This document shows positions 45,290 to 55,752 of a stretch of DNA of 64,000 nucleotides, piece after piece. The position numbers and the translations under genes are program-made. Position 1 is the stretch's first letter. Every line of letters begins with the position of its first letter. The notes under the pieces were generated by a model. That model did not search any database. It had not been told where the DNA came from and saw only the letters and a list, made by a program, of their open reading frames with translations. The DNA comes from Solimonas aquatica (GTDB taxonomy: Bacteria > Pseudomonadota > Gammaproteobacteria > Nevskiales > Nevskiaceae), in the NCBI RefSeq assembly GCF_900111015.1, contig NZ_FOFS01000010.1, positions 124,001-188,000 on the forward strand, written 5' to 3'.

Positions 45290-46452
45290 GAGGCGGCCTT
45301 GGCCGTGGCGACGGGCCGCACGCGCGCGCCGTCTCGCAGCGAGTCGGGCGGATTGAGCACCACCTGATCGCTTTCGCGGATGCCGTCCAGCACTTCGATC
45401 TCGCCGCCGAAATCGCGGCCCTGATGAATGCTGCGCAGATGCACGCGCTGCTGCGCGTCCACCACCGCCACCTGCAGACCCTCGCTGCGGAACAGCACCG
45501 TGTTGGCCGGCAGTCGCAGACTGCCGGTTCTGCCTTCCGGCAGCTTGAAGTGCGCCTCGCCATAGGCACCGGGCAGCAGGTGATAGCGGCTGTTGTCCAG
45601 CTCCAGCTCGGCCTGCAGGCTGCGTGTCTGCGGATCGAAGGCGCCGGCACTGCGCACCAGGCGCGCCTCGAAGCTCTGGCCGGGACGCTCGCTGAAACGC
45701 AGCTGCGCCGGCACGCCCGGCTGTGCCAGTGCGGCATAGGGCTGCGGCAGCTGCACGTAGACGCGCAGCGCGTGCGTATCGGCGATGCGGAACAGCTCGG
45801 CACCGCTGTTCTGGCCGGCGTTGATCAGCGCGCCGATGTCGGTGTTGCGCGCCACCACCACGCCGTCGAAGGGTGCCAGCACGCGCTTGAAGGATTCCAG
45901 ATCGCGCAGCCGCGCGAGATTGGCCTTGGCCGAAGCCAGCGCCGCACGCTTGGCGGCGGCGTCGCCGGCCTTCTGCTCGGCCTCCTGATGCGAGACCGAA
46001 TCCGCTTGCAGGAGCTGCTGCCAGCGTTCGCTGGTGCTGCGCGCCAGTTCCTCGTTGGCCTGCGCGCTGGCCAGGTCGGCCTGCGCCTGCGCCAGCTGCT
46101 GGTCGATCTCCGGCGTATCGATTTCCGCCAGCAGCTGACCCTTCTTCACCGCCGTGCCGATGTCGGTATGCCAGGCACGCAGATAACCGCTGGTGCGCGC
46201 ATAGATGCTGGCCTCGTTGTAGGCCCGCAGCTCCGCCGGCAGCACCACATCTTCGCCACCCTGGCCGCGCGAGGCATGCACCAGCACCACATCGGGCAGC
46301 GCGGCCTCCTCGGTGCTGCGCGCCAGCGCCGCGCGGGTCAGCACGCGCTCACTCACGCCCCAGACCACCAGAATCGCCAGCACCAGCAGCAACAGCTTGC
46401 CGCCGTGCCGCTTCCAGACGCGCGGCTCTTCGGGATTTTGCATTTGCGACAT
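45286..46452 (-). CDS. RND efflux membrane fusion protein
   Basis: 388 residues. N-terminal membrane anchor (GGKLLLLVLAILVVWGV), barrel-sandwich/lipoyl halves (SGYLRAWHTDIGTAVKKGQLLAEIDTPEIDQQLAQAQADL and RVLAPFDGVVVARNTDIGALINAG), coiled coil between them, and beta-barrel. Links the RND pump to an outer membrane channel; no TolC-type gene is in the operon. It starts 14 nt after the RND gene. Confidence 0.92.
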   Translation of the reverse strand: MSQMQNPEEPRVWKRHGGKLLLLVLAILVVWGVSERVLTRAALARSTEEAALPDVVLVHASRGQGGEDVVLPAELRAYNEASIYARTSGYLRAWHTDIGTAVKKGQLLAEIDTPEIDQQLAQAQADLASAQANEELARSTSERWQQLLQADSVSHQEAEQKAGDAAAKRAALASAKANLARLRDLESFKRVLAPFDGVVVARNTDIGALINAGQNSGAELFRIADTHALRVYVQLPQPYAALAQPGVPAQLRFSERPGQSFEARLVRSAGAFDPQTRSLQAELELDNSRYHLLPGAYGEAHFKLPEGRTGSLRLPANTVLFRSEGLQVAVVDAQQRVHLRSIHQGRDFGGEIEVLDGIRESDQVVLNPPDSLRDGARVRPVATAKAAS

Positions 46453-46466
46453 GGCTCGACGACTCC

Positions 46467-49400
46467 TCAGGCCCGCACGCCGGCCGCGCGGCCGTGCACG
46501 AGCGTGAACACGCAGGGAACGAACAGCAGGGTGGCGACGGTGGCGAACAGCAGGCCACCGATCACGGCACGGCCCAGCGGCGCGTTCTGCTCGCCGCCGT
46601 CGCCCAGGCCCAGGGCCATGGGCACCATGCCGATGATCATGGCCAGCGCCGTCATCAGCACCGGCCGGAAACGCGTGAAGCCCGCTTCCAGTGCCGCGGT
46701 GAAGGCGCTGTCGCCGGCATCGAGCCGTTCACGCGCGAAGCTCACCACCAGCACGCTGTTGGCGGTGGCCACGCCCATGCACATGATCGCGCCGGTGAGC
46801 GCCGGCACGCTGACCGTGGTGTGCGTGAAGAACAGCATCCAGACGATGCCGGCCAGCGCCGCCGGCAGCGCGCTGATGATGATCAGCGGGTCCAGCCAGG
46901 ACTGGAAATTGACCACGATCAGCAGATACACCAGCACCACCGCGCCGGCCAGTCCCAGCAGCAGGCCGTTGAAGGACTGCTGCATGGTCTGCACCTGACC
47001 GCGCAAGGCGATCTGCGAACCCTTGGGCAGCTGCGCCTCCTGCTCCTTGAGCAGCTTGCGGATCTGCGCGGCGACGAAACCCAGATCCGCGCCCTGCACC
47101 GCGCCATAGATGTCGATGGCGGGCGTGGCGTTGTAGTGACTGACCACCGCGGGCCCCATGCTGCGCCGGAAGCCCGCGACGTTGGCGAGGATCTGCTGCT
47201 GCGTGGCGCCGTTGTTGACGGTCAGCGGCGTGGTGGCCAGTTCATTGAGCGAGTCCAGGCGGTACTGCGGCGTCTGCGACACCACCGAATACTGCGTACC
47301 GCTCTTGGGATCGACCCAGAACGCGGGCGAGGTCTGGTAGCTGCCGGCCAGCGACACCAGCAGATTGCTGGCGACGTTCTGCTGCGTGAGGCCGAGCTGC
47401 TCGGCCTTGCTGCGATCGACATCGACATTGATCTGCGGGTAGTCGTTGCTCTGCTGGATGCGCAGATCCACGGCCCCCGGAATGCCGCGCATCTTTTCCA
47501 GCAACAGCTGCGCGTAGGCGCGGTTCTCCGCCTGCTTGAAGCCGCTGATCTGGATGTCGATGGCACTGGGCAGGCCGAAGTTGAGAATCTGGCTGACGAT
47601 GTCGGCCGGCAGCAGCGCAAAGCTCACACCGGGAAAATCGCGCGGCAGCTGTTCGCGCAACAAGGCCAGATATTCAGCGGTGGGACGATGCCGCTCGCGC
47701 AGGGAGATGAGGATGTCGGCATCGCCGGGCCCCACCGGCGCCGAGGTGCTGTAGGAGAGATTGATGCCGCTGTAAGGCAGGCCGATGTTGTCGACCACGC
47801 TGTCCAGCTCCTGCGCCGGAATCAGGGCGCGCACGCGCGCCTCGACCTCATCGCACAGGGCCGCGGTCTCTTCGATGCGGATGCCGCTGCGCGCGCGCAG
47901 ATGCAGCTTGATCTGCCCGGCATCGACGCTGGGGAAGAAGTCCTGTCCCAGACCCGGCAGCAAGCGGCCGAAGGGAAAAGCCAGCAGCGCGGTGGCGCTG
48001 ACACACAGCAGGAACAGCAGCACGAAGCGCGGCCCGGCCTGCAGCGTGCGCCTGAGCAGGGCGTGATAACGCTCGCGCAGCTGGCCGAAGCGCGCCTCGA
48101 AGCCGGCCTGGAAACGGCCCAGGCTGCGCCGCAGGCCGATCAGGCCCGCGCTGCCGGCGGCGCGCCGCTGCGGATCGTGGGCCTTGAGCCAGTACTGCGC
48201 CAGCGTCGGCACCAGGGTACGCGATAGCAGATAAGAGGCCAGCATCGCGAACACCACGGCCTCGGCCAGCGGCACGAACAGATACTTGGAGATGCCGGCG
48301 AGCAGGAACATCGGCACGAACACGATGCAGATCGCCAGCGTCGAGACCAGGGCCGGCAGTGCGATCTGCCGCGCACCGTCCATGATCGCGGTCGGCACGT
48401 CCTTGCCCTGCTCCAGATGCCAGTTGATGTTCTCGATGGTGACCGTGGCATCGTCCACCAGGATGCCGACCGCCAGCGCCAGACCCCCGAGAGTCATGAT
48501 GTTGATGGTCTCGCCGAGCATGGACAGGCAGATGATGGAGGCCAGAATCGACAGCGGGATGGAGATGGTGATGATCAGCGTGCTGCGCCAGCTGCCGAGG
48601 AACAGCAGAATCATCAGGCCGGTGAGCGCCGCGGCAATCACCGCCTCGCGCAGCACACCGGAGACGGCGGCGCGCACGAAGATCGACTGATCGCCCAGCG
48701 CGTCGATCTTCAGCTCCGGCGGCAGCGCGGCGCGGATCTGCGGCAGGCGCTGCTTGATGCTGTTGACGATGTCCAGCGTGGAAGCGCTGCCGGTCTTGAG
48801 CACCGACATCAGCACCGCACGATGACCATTGAGGCGCACGATATTGGTCTGCGGCGAGGCGCCGTCGTGCACATAGGCGACGTCGCGGATATAAAGCAGC
48901 TTGCCGTTCTCGCTGCGGATCGGCAGGTTGTTGAGCTCCGCGATCGCATTCGGGCTGGCGTTGAGCTTGATGAAATATTCCAGGCTGCCGATCTTTTGCG
49001 AGCCCGAGGGCAGAATCAGGTTCTGGGCGCCGATGGCGGCGGTGATGTCGGAGGCCGAGAGCCTGTGCGCGCGCAGGGCCTGCGGATCGAGATCCACCTG
49101 CACCTGACGCTGCCGGCCGCCGTAGGGAAACGGCAGCGAGGCGCCGGCCACGGTGGCCAGCGCGGTGCGGATGATGTTGTTGCCCAGATCGAACATCTTG
49201 GATTCGGACAGCGTGTCGCTGGACAGCGCCAGCTGGATGATCGGCACGCTGGAGGCGCTATACGCCAGCACGAAGGGCGGCGTGGTGCCCGGCGGCGAGG
49301 CGGCCAGCTGGGTCTGTGCCACGGCCGCGATCTGGGAGTACGACAGCGGCAGATTCACGCCCGGCTGGAAGAAATACTTCACCACGGCGGTGCCGTTGAG

Positions 49401-49655
49401 CGACTGCGACTCGGTGTGCTCGATGTCGTTGACCACGGTCTGCGCGACGCGCTCGGAAAACAGCACGAGGCGGTTGGCCATGTCCTCCGGCGGCAGGCCG
49501 CCGTAGCGCCAGATGGTGGCCACCACCGGGATGTTGATGTTGGGGAAGATGTCGGTGGCGGTGCGCAGAATCGTGAACACGCCCAGCAGCACGATCAGCA
49601 GGGCCAGCACGATGAACGTGTAAGGCCGCTGCAGGGCGATTCGGACGATCCACAT
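46467..49655 (-). CDS. RND-family efflux transporter (HAE1-like)
   Basis: 1062 residues. First helix after MWIVRIALQRPYTFIVLALLIVLLG, two large periplasmic loops, and the proton-relay Asp pair in VGILVDDATVTIENINWHLE (helix 4). GGAG seven bases before the ATG at 49655 fixes the start. Organisation RND-MFP-GntR on the minus strand. Substrate not predictable; the neighbouring metal-transport-like genes are suggestive only. Confidence 0.93.
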   Translation of the reverse strand: MWIVRIALQRPYTFIVLALLIVLLGVFTILRTATDIFPNINIPVVATIWRYGGLPPEDMANRLVLFSERVAQTVVNDIEHTESQSLNGTAVVKYFFQPGVNLPLSYSQIAAVAQTQLAASPPGTTPPFVLAYSASSVPIIQLALSSDTLSESKMFDLGNNIIRTALATVAGASLPFPYGGRQRQVQVDLDPQALRAHRLSASDITAAIGAQNLILPSGSQKIGSLEYFIKLNASPNAIAELNNLPIRSENGKLLYIRDVAYVHDGASPQTNIVRLNGHRAVLMSVLKTGSASTLDIVNSIKQRLPQIRAALPPELKIDALGDQSIFVRAAVSGVLREAVIAAALTGLMILLFLGSWRSTLIITISIPLSILASIICLSMLGETINIMTLGGLALAVGILVDDATVTIENINWHLEQGKDVPTAIMDGARQIALPALVSTLAICIVFVPMFLLAGISKYLFVPLAEAVVFAMLASYLLSRTLVPTLAQYWLKAHDPQRRAAGSAGLIGLRRSLGRFQAGFEARFGQLRERYHALLRRTLQAGPRFVLLFLLCVSATALLAFPFGRLLPGLGQDFFPSVDAGQIKLHLRARSGIRIEETAALCDEVEARVRALIPAQELDSVVDNIGLPYSGINLSYSTSAPVGPGDADILISLRERHRPTAEYLALLREQLPRDFPGVSFALLPADIVSQILNFGLPSAIDIQISGFKQAENRAYAQLLLEKMRGIPGAVDLRIQQSNDYPQINVDVDRSKAEQLGLTQQNVASNLLVSLAGSYQTSPAFWVDPKSGTQYSVVSQTPQYRLDSLNELATTPLTVNNGATQQQILANVAGFRRSMGPAVVSHYNATPAIDIYGAVQGADLGFVAAQIRKLLKEQEAQLPKGSQIALRGQVQTMQQSFNGLLLGLAGAVVLVYLLIVVNFQSWLDPLIIISALPAALAGIVWMLFFTHTTVSVPALTGAIMCMGVATANSVLVVSFARERLDAGDSAFTAALEAGFTRFRPVLMTALAMIIGMVPMALGLGDGGEQNAPLGRAVIGGLLFATVATLLFVPCVFTLVHGRAAGVRA

Positions 49656-49875
49656 GACAGGCTCCGGAATGAGGTTCCGCAAAAACCAGGGCGCCGGCGC
49701 CAGCGCAGAAGGGCGGCAAGCGGGCGCCGATTATGGATTATCGATAATCTTCGACCAATAGGTGAAAGTGCCCAGCAGCGGCGCAGCACGCGGCCGGGCT
49801 TGCGCCGTCATCGCGGCTGCGCGAAGCTGATCGAGCCGCTTTGCGGCGGCACTGGTTTTCATCCGCACGGACACC

Positions 49876-50535
49876 ATGCATCTGCTCTGCCCGCCACTGC
49901 CCTTCCCTCTGCTTTCGGCACTCTGGCTGCTGACGCTCGGCGGTCTCTGGCTGCTGGCGCAACGCGCGCCCTGGCGTCTGCTGCTGAATGCCGAGAACTT
50001 CAACATCTTTCTGGGCGCCAGTGCCGCGGTGCTGGCACTGTGGCTGGTACGCGCGGGCCTGGGGCCGAATCTGCGCCTGCATCTGATCGGCGCCACCGCG
50101 CTGACCCTGATGTTCCGCCCCACCTTCGCCTTGCTGGCGCTGAGCCTGATCGTCGGTGGCTTCTCGGTGTTCGATCATCAGCTGTCGGCCTTCCTGCCGA
50201 ATCTGCTGCTGATGGGCGTGCTGCCGGTGGCGGTGTCCTGGGCCTCGCACCGTCTGGCGCAGCGCTTCCTGCCGCCGAACTTCTTCGTCTATGTGTATCT
50301 CAACGCCTTCGCCAGTGCCGCGCTGTCGATGTTGTCCGTGGGCCTGGCGGGGTTGATCTGCCTGGCGCTCAACGGCCGCAGCAGTCATTACCTGCTCAGC
50401 CAGTATCTGCCGGCCTTCGTGCTGCTGGCCTGGAGCGAGGCCCTGCTCACCGGCATGGCGATGAGCCTGATGGTGGTGTGGAAACCGCGCTGGGTGTCCA
50501 CCTTCAGCGACGCCTGGTATCTGCGCGGACGCTGA
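49876..50535 (+). CDS. CbiM-like energy-coupling/metal permease protein
   Basis: 219 residues, six to seven hydrophobic helices. It resembles single-gene CbiM-type permeases (S-component-like) with HLIGATALTLMFRP and NFFVYVYLNAFASAALSM, predicted for cobalt or nickel uptake. No ATPase gene is adjacent. ATG at 49876; its stop touches the radA stop from the other strand (no gap). Divergent from the RND gene. Confidence 0.72.
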   Translation: MHLLCPPLPFPLLSALWLLTLGGLWLLAQRAPWRLLLNAENFNIFLGASAAVLALWLVRAGLGPNLRLHLIGATALTLMFRPTFALLALSLIVGGFSVFDHQLSAFLPNLLLMGVLPVAVSWASHRLAQRFLPPNFFVYVYLNAFASAALSMLSVGLAGLICLALNGRSSHYLLSQYLPAFVLLAWSEALLTGMAMSLMVVWKPRWVSTFSDAWYLRGR

Positions 50536-51903
<1,368 letters not shown>

Positions 51904-51908
51904 GAAGT

Positions 51909-53006
51909 TCAGTCCTCGCCCGCGGCGTGCAGATGCCGGAAGTGCACGCGCTGGGTCAGGCCGCAGAACAACTCATAGGCGATGGTGTCGGCATGTGCCG
52001 CCACTTCCTCGGCCGGCAGGCCCGGCCCCCAGAGCTGCACGGTGTCGCCAACCTGGGCCTGCGGCACCGCGCGCAGATCGAGCGTGATCATGTCCATGGA
52101 TACGCGACCGGCAAAGGGCACGCGCTGCCCCTGCACCAGCACCGGCGTGCCATCGGCGAAGGCGCGGTGGATGCCGTCGGCATACCCCACGGCCACCACG
52201 CCGATGGGCATGCGCGCCGGGCAGCGATAGCGGCGGCCATACCCGATGCTCTCGCCGGCCTCGAACCAGCGCACCGCGATCAGCCGGCTCTCCAGCTTCA
52301 TCGCGGGTCTGAGGCCCAGGCTTTGCGCCGAGCGGTCCGGCAGCGGCGAGCAGCCATACAGCGCCAGGCCCGGCCGCACCCAGTCGGCGCGCGCCTGCGG
52401 CCAGGCGATCAGGCCGGCCGAGTTGCCGATGGACCGCGCGCCGGGCACGCCCTGCAGCGCGGCATCGAACGCGCCGATCTGCTGCGCGGTGAAATCGCTG
52501 CCCGGCTCGTCGGCGCAGGCCAGATGCGTGAGCCAGCCGCAGAGCTTCCAGTTGGGACGCTCGCGCAGCACGCGCTGCAGCTGCGGCACATCGGACAGGG
52601 GAAAGCCCAGGCGATGCATGCCGCTGTCGAGCTTGAACCACAGCGACAGGCGCGAGCTTTCCGGCAGCTCATCGAGCAGCGCCAGCTGCCAGTGATCGTG
52701 CACCACCACCTGCAGACGCTCGTACACCGCCAGCGCCGCTTCCTCGCTGGAGATCACGCCTTCCAGCAGCGCGATCGGCGCCTGCACATGCGCCTGACGC
52801 AGCTCCATGGCCTCTTCCAGACAAGCCACCGCCAGCGCGTCCACGCCGGCGGCTTCCAGGGCGCGCGCCACCGGCACCGCGCCGTGACCGTAGGCGGCGG
52901 CCTTCACGGCCGCCATCACCCGCGAGCGCGGCGCGAGTGTGCGCACCACCTGCAGATTGTGTTGCACGGCGGACAGATCCACCGTCGCGGTCACGCGTGG
53001 GATCAT
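51909..53006 (-). CDS. alr: Alanine racemase
   Basis: 365 residues. Interconverts L- and D-alanine for peptidoglycan. PLP lysine Lys35 in VKAAAYGHG, where most homologues have VKANAYGHG, so the Asn is replaced by Ala. GRVSMDMITLDL near residue 280 is conserved. ATGA overlap with dnaB. The order dnaB-alr is common in gammaproteobacteria. Confidence 0.96.
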   Translation of the reverse strand: MIPRVTATVDLSAVQHNLQVVRTLAPRSRVMAAVKAAAYGHGAVPVARALEAAGVDALAVACLEEAMELRQAHVQAPIALLEGVISSEEAALAVYERLQVVVHDHWQLALLDELPESSRLSLWFKLDSGMHRLGFPLSDVPQLQRVLRERPNWKLCGWLTHLACADEPGSDFTAQQIGAFDAALQGVPGARSIGNSAGLIAWPQARADWVRPGLALYGCSPLPDRSAQSLGLRPAMKLESRLIAVRWFEAGESIGYGRRYRCPARMPIGVVAVGYADGIHRAFADGTPVLVQGQRVPFAGRVSMDMITLDLRAVPQAQVGDTVQLWGPGLPAEEVAAHADTIAYELFCGLTQRVHFRHLHAAGED

Positions 53007-54379
53007 GCCTCGTATCCGTAACCCGGCTCGCCGTAGGCGAGATTGTCAAAGCGCGTGAACTCGCCCAGGAACGCGGTCTTGGCGGTGCCCAGCGGGCCGT
53101 TACGCTGCTTGGCGATGATGATCTCCGCCGTGCCCTTGTCCGGGCTTTCCTTGTTGTAGACCTCGTCGCGGTAGATGAAGATCACGAGATCGGCGTCCTG
53201 CTCGATACCGCCGGATTCACGCAGGTCCGACATGCGCGGACGCTTGTTGTCGCGCTGCTCCACGCCACGGTTGAGCTGCGACAGGCCGATCACCGGCAGC
53301 TCCAGCTCCTTGGCCAGGGCCTTGAGCGAGCGCGAGATCTCGGCGATCTCATTGGTGCGGTTGTCCTTGGTGCCCGGCACCTGCATCAGCTGGATGTAGT
53401 CCACCACGATCAGGCCCAGGCCATGGCGCGCCTTCACACGCCGCGCCCGCGCGCGCACGTCCAGCGGCGACATCGCGCCGGTCTCGTCGATGAACAGCGG
53501 CGCCTCGCGCAGCAGGCCGCTGGCCGAGACCATGCGATCCATGTCGCGATCATCCAGTTCGCCGGTCTTGAGCTTCTGCATGGGAATGCGCGCGAACGAG
53601 GCCATCATACGCATGGCCAGCTGCTCGGCCGGCATTTCCATGGAGAACACCAGCGCCGGCTTCTTTTCGTAGAGCACGGCGTGCTCGGCGATGTTCAGCG
53701 AGAAGCTGGTCTTGCCCATCGCCGGTCGCCCGGCCACGATCACCAGATCGCCCGGATGCAGGCCGGTGGTAAGACGGTCCAGCTCGTTGAAGCCGGTGGA
53801 CAGGCCGGCGAGCTGGCCCTTGTTCTGGCGCAGGAAGTCGATCTTGCGTTCCACCGCATCCACCAGCTGCGGCATCGCCAGGTATTCGTTCTGCACGCGC
53901 TCGGCGCGCTCGCGCAGCTTGAACACGCGCTGCTCGGCCAGATCCAGCAGCTCGGCGTATTCGCGGCCCTCGGGCCGATAGCCCAGCTCGGCGATGTCGC
54001 CGCCCACGCCCACCAGCGCGCGCAGCACCGCGCGCTCGCGCACGATCTCGGCATAGGCCATGACATTGGCGGCGCTGGGCGTGTCATTGGCCAGCATGCC
54101 CAGATAAGCCAGGCCGCCGGCTTCCTCCAGCTGGCCGCGCGCCTTGAGAAACTCGGAGAGCGTGATGAAGTCGCAGGGCTTGTGCGCGCTGGAGAGTTCG
54201 GCGATCGCGGTGAAGATCAGGCGATGGTCTTCGCGGTAGAAATCATCGGCGCCGAGCTTGTCGGCCAGATCGTCCCACCAGCGGTTCTCCAGCATCAGTC
54301 CGCCCAGCACCGCCTGCTCGGCTTCGAGCGAGTACGGCGGCGCCTTGGGCTGCTGCTGGATTTTCAAGGGCGTGCTCAT
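53003..54379 (-). CDS. dnaB: Replicative DNA helicase DnaB
   Basis: 458 residues. N-terminal helical domain from PPYSLEAEQAVLGGLML, RecA-like C-terminal domain with Walker A GRPAMGKTS (217-225) and VVDYIQLMQVPG (Walker B), and SDLRESGGIEQDADLV. Hexameric fork helicase. ATG at 54379 (MSTPLKIQQQ) is preferred over a TTG at 54394. No intein is present. Confidence 0.97.
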   Translation of the reverse strand: MSTPLKIQQQPKAPPYSLEAEQAVLGGLMLENRWWDDLADKLGADDFYREDHRLIFTAIAELSSAHKPCDFITLSEFLKARGQLEEAGGLAYLGMLANDTPSAANVMAYAEIVRERAVLRALVGVGGDIAELGYRPEGREYAELLDLAEQRVFKLRERAERVQNEYLAMPQLVDAVERKIDFLRQNKGQLAGLSTGFNELDRLTTGLHPGDLVIVAGRPAMGKTSFSLNIAEHAVLYEKKPALVFSMEMPAEQLAMRMMASFARIPMQKLKTGELDDRDMDRMVSASGLLREAPLFIDETGAMSPLDVRARARRVKARHGLGLIVVDYIQLMQVPGTKDNRTNEIAEISRSLKALAKELELPVIGLSQLNRGVEQRDNKRPRMSDLRESGGIEQDADLVIFIYRDEVYNKESPDKGTAEIIIAKQRNGPLGTAKTAFLGEFTRFDNLAYGEPGYGYEA

Positions 54380-54449
54380 CGTCAGACTCAGCAATACCGG
54401 TTGGAGATTGTCGCGCCTTGCCGGATGGGGCGGAAGACTTGTAAAAACA

Positions 54450-54476
54450 AAACGGCCCGCACGAGGCGGGCCGTTT
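54450..54476 (-). terminator. Rho-independent terminator of the rpsF-rpsR-rplI operon
   Basis: AAACGGCCCGC pairs with GCGGGCCGTTT across loop ACGAG; on the minus strand TTTTGTTTTT follows. It is 28 nt past the rplI stop. Confidence 0.9.
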
Positions 54477-54503
54477 GCGGGACGAGAAGCCTTGGCGCGG
54501 GGT

Positions 54504-54962
54504 TCAGGCCTTGGTCCGCTCTTCCTCGACGACCACGGTCAGGCTGGTCTCCACCTCGGTGTGCAGACGCACCGCCACGGTGTAGCTGCCGATGGCGCGG
54601 ATCGGGCCGGTGACCATGTCGATTTCGCTCTTGCGCAGCGACAGGCCGGCAGCCTCGGCGGCCTCGACGATTTCGGCAGGACCGACCGAACCGTAGAGCT
54701 TGCCTTCTTCGGCAGCCAGGGCCTTGATGGTCAGCGTCTTGCCGGCCAGCGCTTCGGCGCGGATCTTGGCGGCGTTGATGCTTTCGTTGGCCTTCTTCAC
54801 CAGCTCGGCCTTGCGCGCCTCGAAGACCTTGCGGTTGGCATCGGTGGCGGCCAGGGCCTTGCCCTGCGGCAGCAGGAAGTTGCGGCCGAAGCCCGGCTTG
54901 ACCTTGACGGTGTCGCCCAGGTCGCCCAGCTTCTTGATCTTTTCCAGGAGAATGACATCCAT
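54504..54962 (-). CDS. rplI: Ribosomal protein bL9
   Basis: 152 residues. MDVILLEKIKKLGDLGDTVKVKPGFGRNFLLPQGKA is the bL9 N-terminal signature; the C-terminal domain ends VETSLTVVVEEERTKA. 12 nt after rpsR. Confidence 0.97.
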   Translation of the reverse strand: MDVILLEKIKKLGDLGDTVKVKPGFGRNFLLPQGKALAATDANRKVFEARKAELVKKANESINAAKIRAEALAGKTLTIKALAAEEGKLYGSVGPAEIVEAAEAAGLSLRKSEIDMVTGPIRAIGSYTVAVRLHTEVETSLTVVVEEERTKA

Positions 54963-54974
54963 GACTTGGCTCCC

Positions 54975-55205
54975 TTACACGTGCTTGTCGGTGTACGGCA
55001 GCAAGGCCAGGAAGCGCGCGCGCTTGATCGCCAGGGCCAGCTCGCGCTGATAGCGCGTGCGGGTGCCGGTGATGCGGGCGGGCACGATCTTGCCGTTTTC
55101 GCCGATGTAGCCCTTGAGCATGGCCAGATCCTTGTAGTCGATCTTGGGGGCCTTGTCCGAGCTGAACTTGCAGGACTTCTTGCGACGGTAGAACTGCTGT
55201 GCCAT
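54975..55205 (-). CDS. rpsR: Ribosomal protein bS18
   Basis: 76 residues ([18 protein letters not shown]...), standard length, [28 protein letters not shown] conserved. Binds bS6 on the 30S platform. 3 nt after rpsF. It has a single cysteine (Cys12), so it is unlikely to be a zinc-binding form. Confidence 0.97.
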   Translation of the reverse strand: MAQQFYRRKKSCKFSSDKAPKIDYKDLAMLKGYIGENGKIVPARITGTRTRYQRELALAIKRARFLALLPYTDKHV

Positions 55206-55208
55206 GAC

Positions 55209-55613
55209 TTAGGCTCCTTCCTCGGTGGTTTCCTCGGCCGTCGCGTCAGCGTCGTTGCCGCGCGAACGGAATTCACCGGGCTTCTTCTCTTCGTCCGGCA
55301 CCTTGAACAGCGGCGACTGCTCGGTGACCGGGCCTTCGGTACGGATCACCAGCTTGCGGATCACCGCGTCGTTGAAGCGGAAGGCGTTTTCCAGCTCGGC
55401 CAGAATCGCGTCGCTGATCTCGACGTTCATCAGCACGTAGTGCGCCTTGTGCGCCTTGGCGATGGGATAAGCCAGCTGACGGCGGCCCCAGTCTTCCAGG
55501 CGGTGAACCTTGCCGCCGCCGGACTGGACCATGTTCTTGTAACGCTCGGTCATGGCCGGAACCTGTTCACTCTGGTCCGGATGCACCATGACCACGATTT
55601 CGTAGTGACGCAT
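55209..55613 (-). CDS. rpsF: Ribosomal protein bS6
   Basis: 134 residues ([18 protein letters not shown]...), with an acidic Glu/Ala C-terminal tail ([14 protein letters not shown]), typical of substrates for RimK-type glutamate ligation although no RimK is seen here. AAGGAGA gives an excellent ribosome site for ATG 55613. First gene of rpsF-rpsR-rplI. Confidence 0.97.
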   Translation of the reverse strand: MRHYEIVVMVHPDQSEQVPAMTERYKNMVQSGGGKVHRLEDWGRRQLAYPIAKAHKAHYVLMNVEISDAILAELENAFRFNDAVIRKLVIRTEGPVTEQSPLFKVPDEEKKPGEFRSRGNDADATAEETTEEGA

Positions 55614-55629
55614 CGTATCTCCTTGTGGA

Positions 55630-55648
55630 CACGCGATTTTTTCGCGTG
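55630..55648 (-). promoter_or_regulatory. rpsF leader hairpin, candidate S6:S18 autoregulatory element
   Basis: CACGCGA and TCGCGTG form a 7-bp stem with five unpaired bases, ending about 16 nt before the rpsF start, preceded on the message by CCCGGGAGCC. Leaders of rpsF in many bacteria bind the S6:S18 complex. Position and shape fit, but the exact consensus was not verified. Confidence 0.35.
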
Positions 55649-55714
55649 GCTCCCGGGCTCGGAGGAGACCGTGGAGCAAGAAAAGCCGTCACCGGGATGG
55701 CGACGGGGGCGCGA

Positions 55715-55743
55715 ATCTTAGGGGAATCAGGTGCTTGTTGCAA
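55715..55743 (-). promoter_or_regulatory. sigma-70 promoter of rpsF-rpsR-rplI
   Basis: On the minus strand: TTGCAA (55743-55738), 17-bp spacer, TAAGAT (55720-55715). Predicted start near 55708, leaving a leader of about 95 nt. Confidence 0.55.
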
Positions 55744-55752
55744 TAACAAGCT

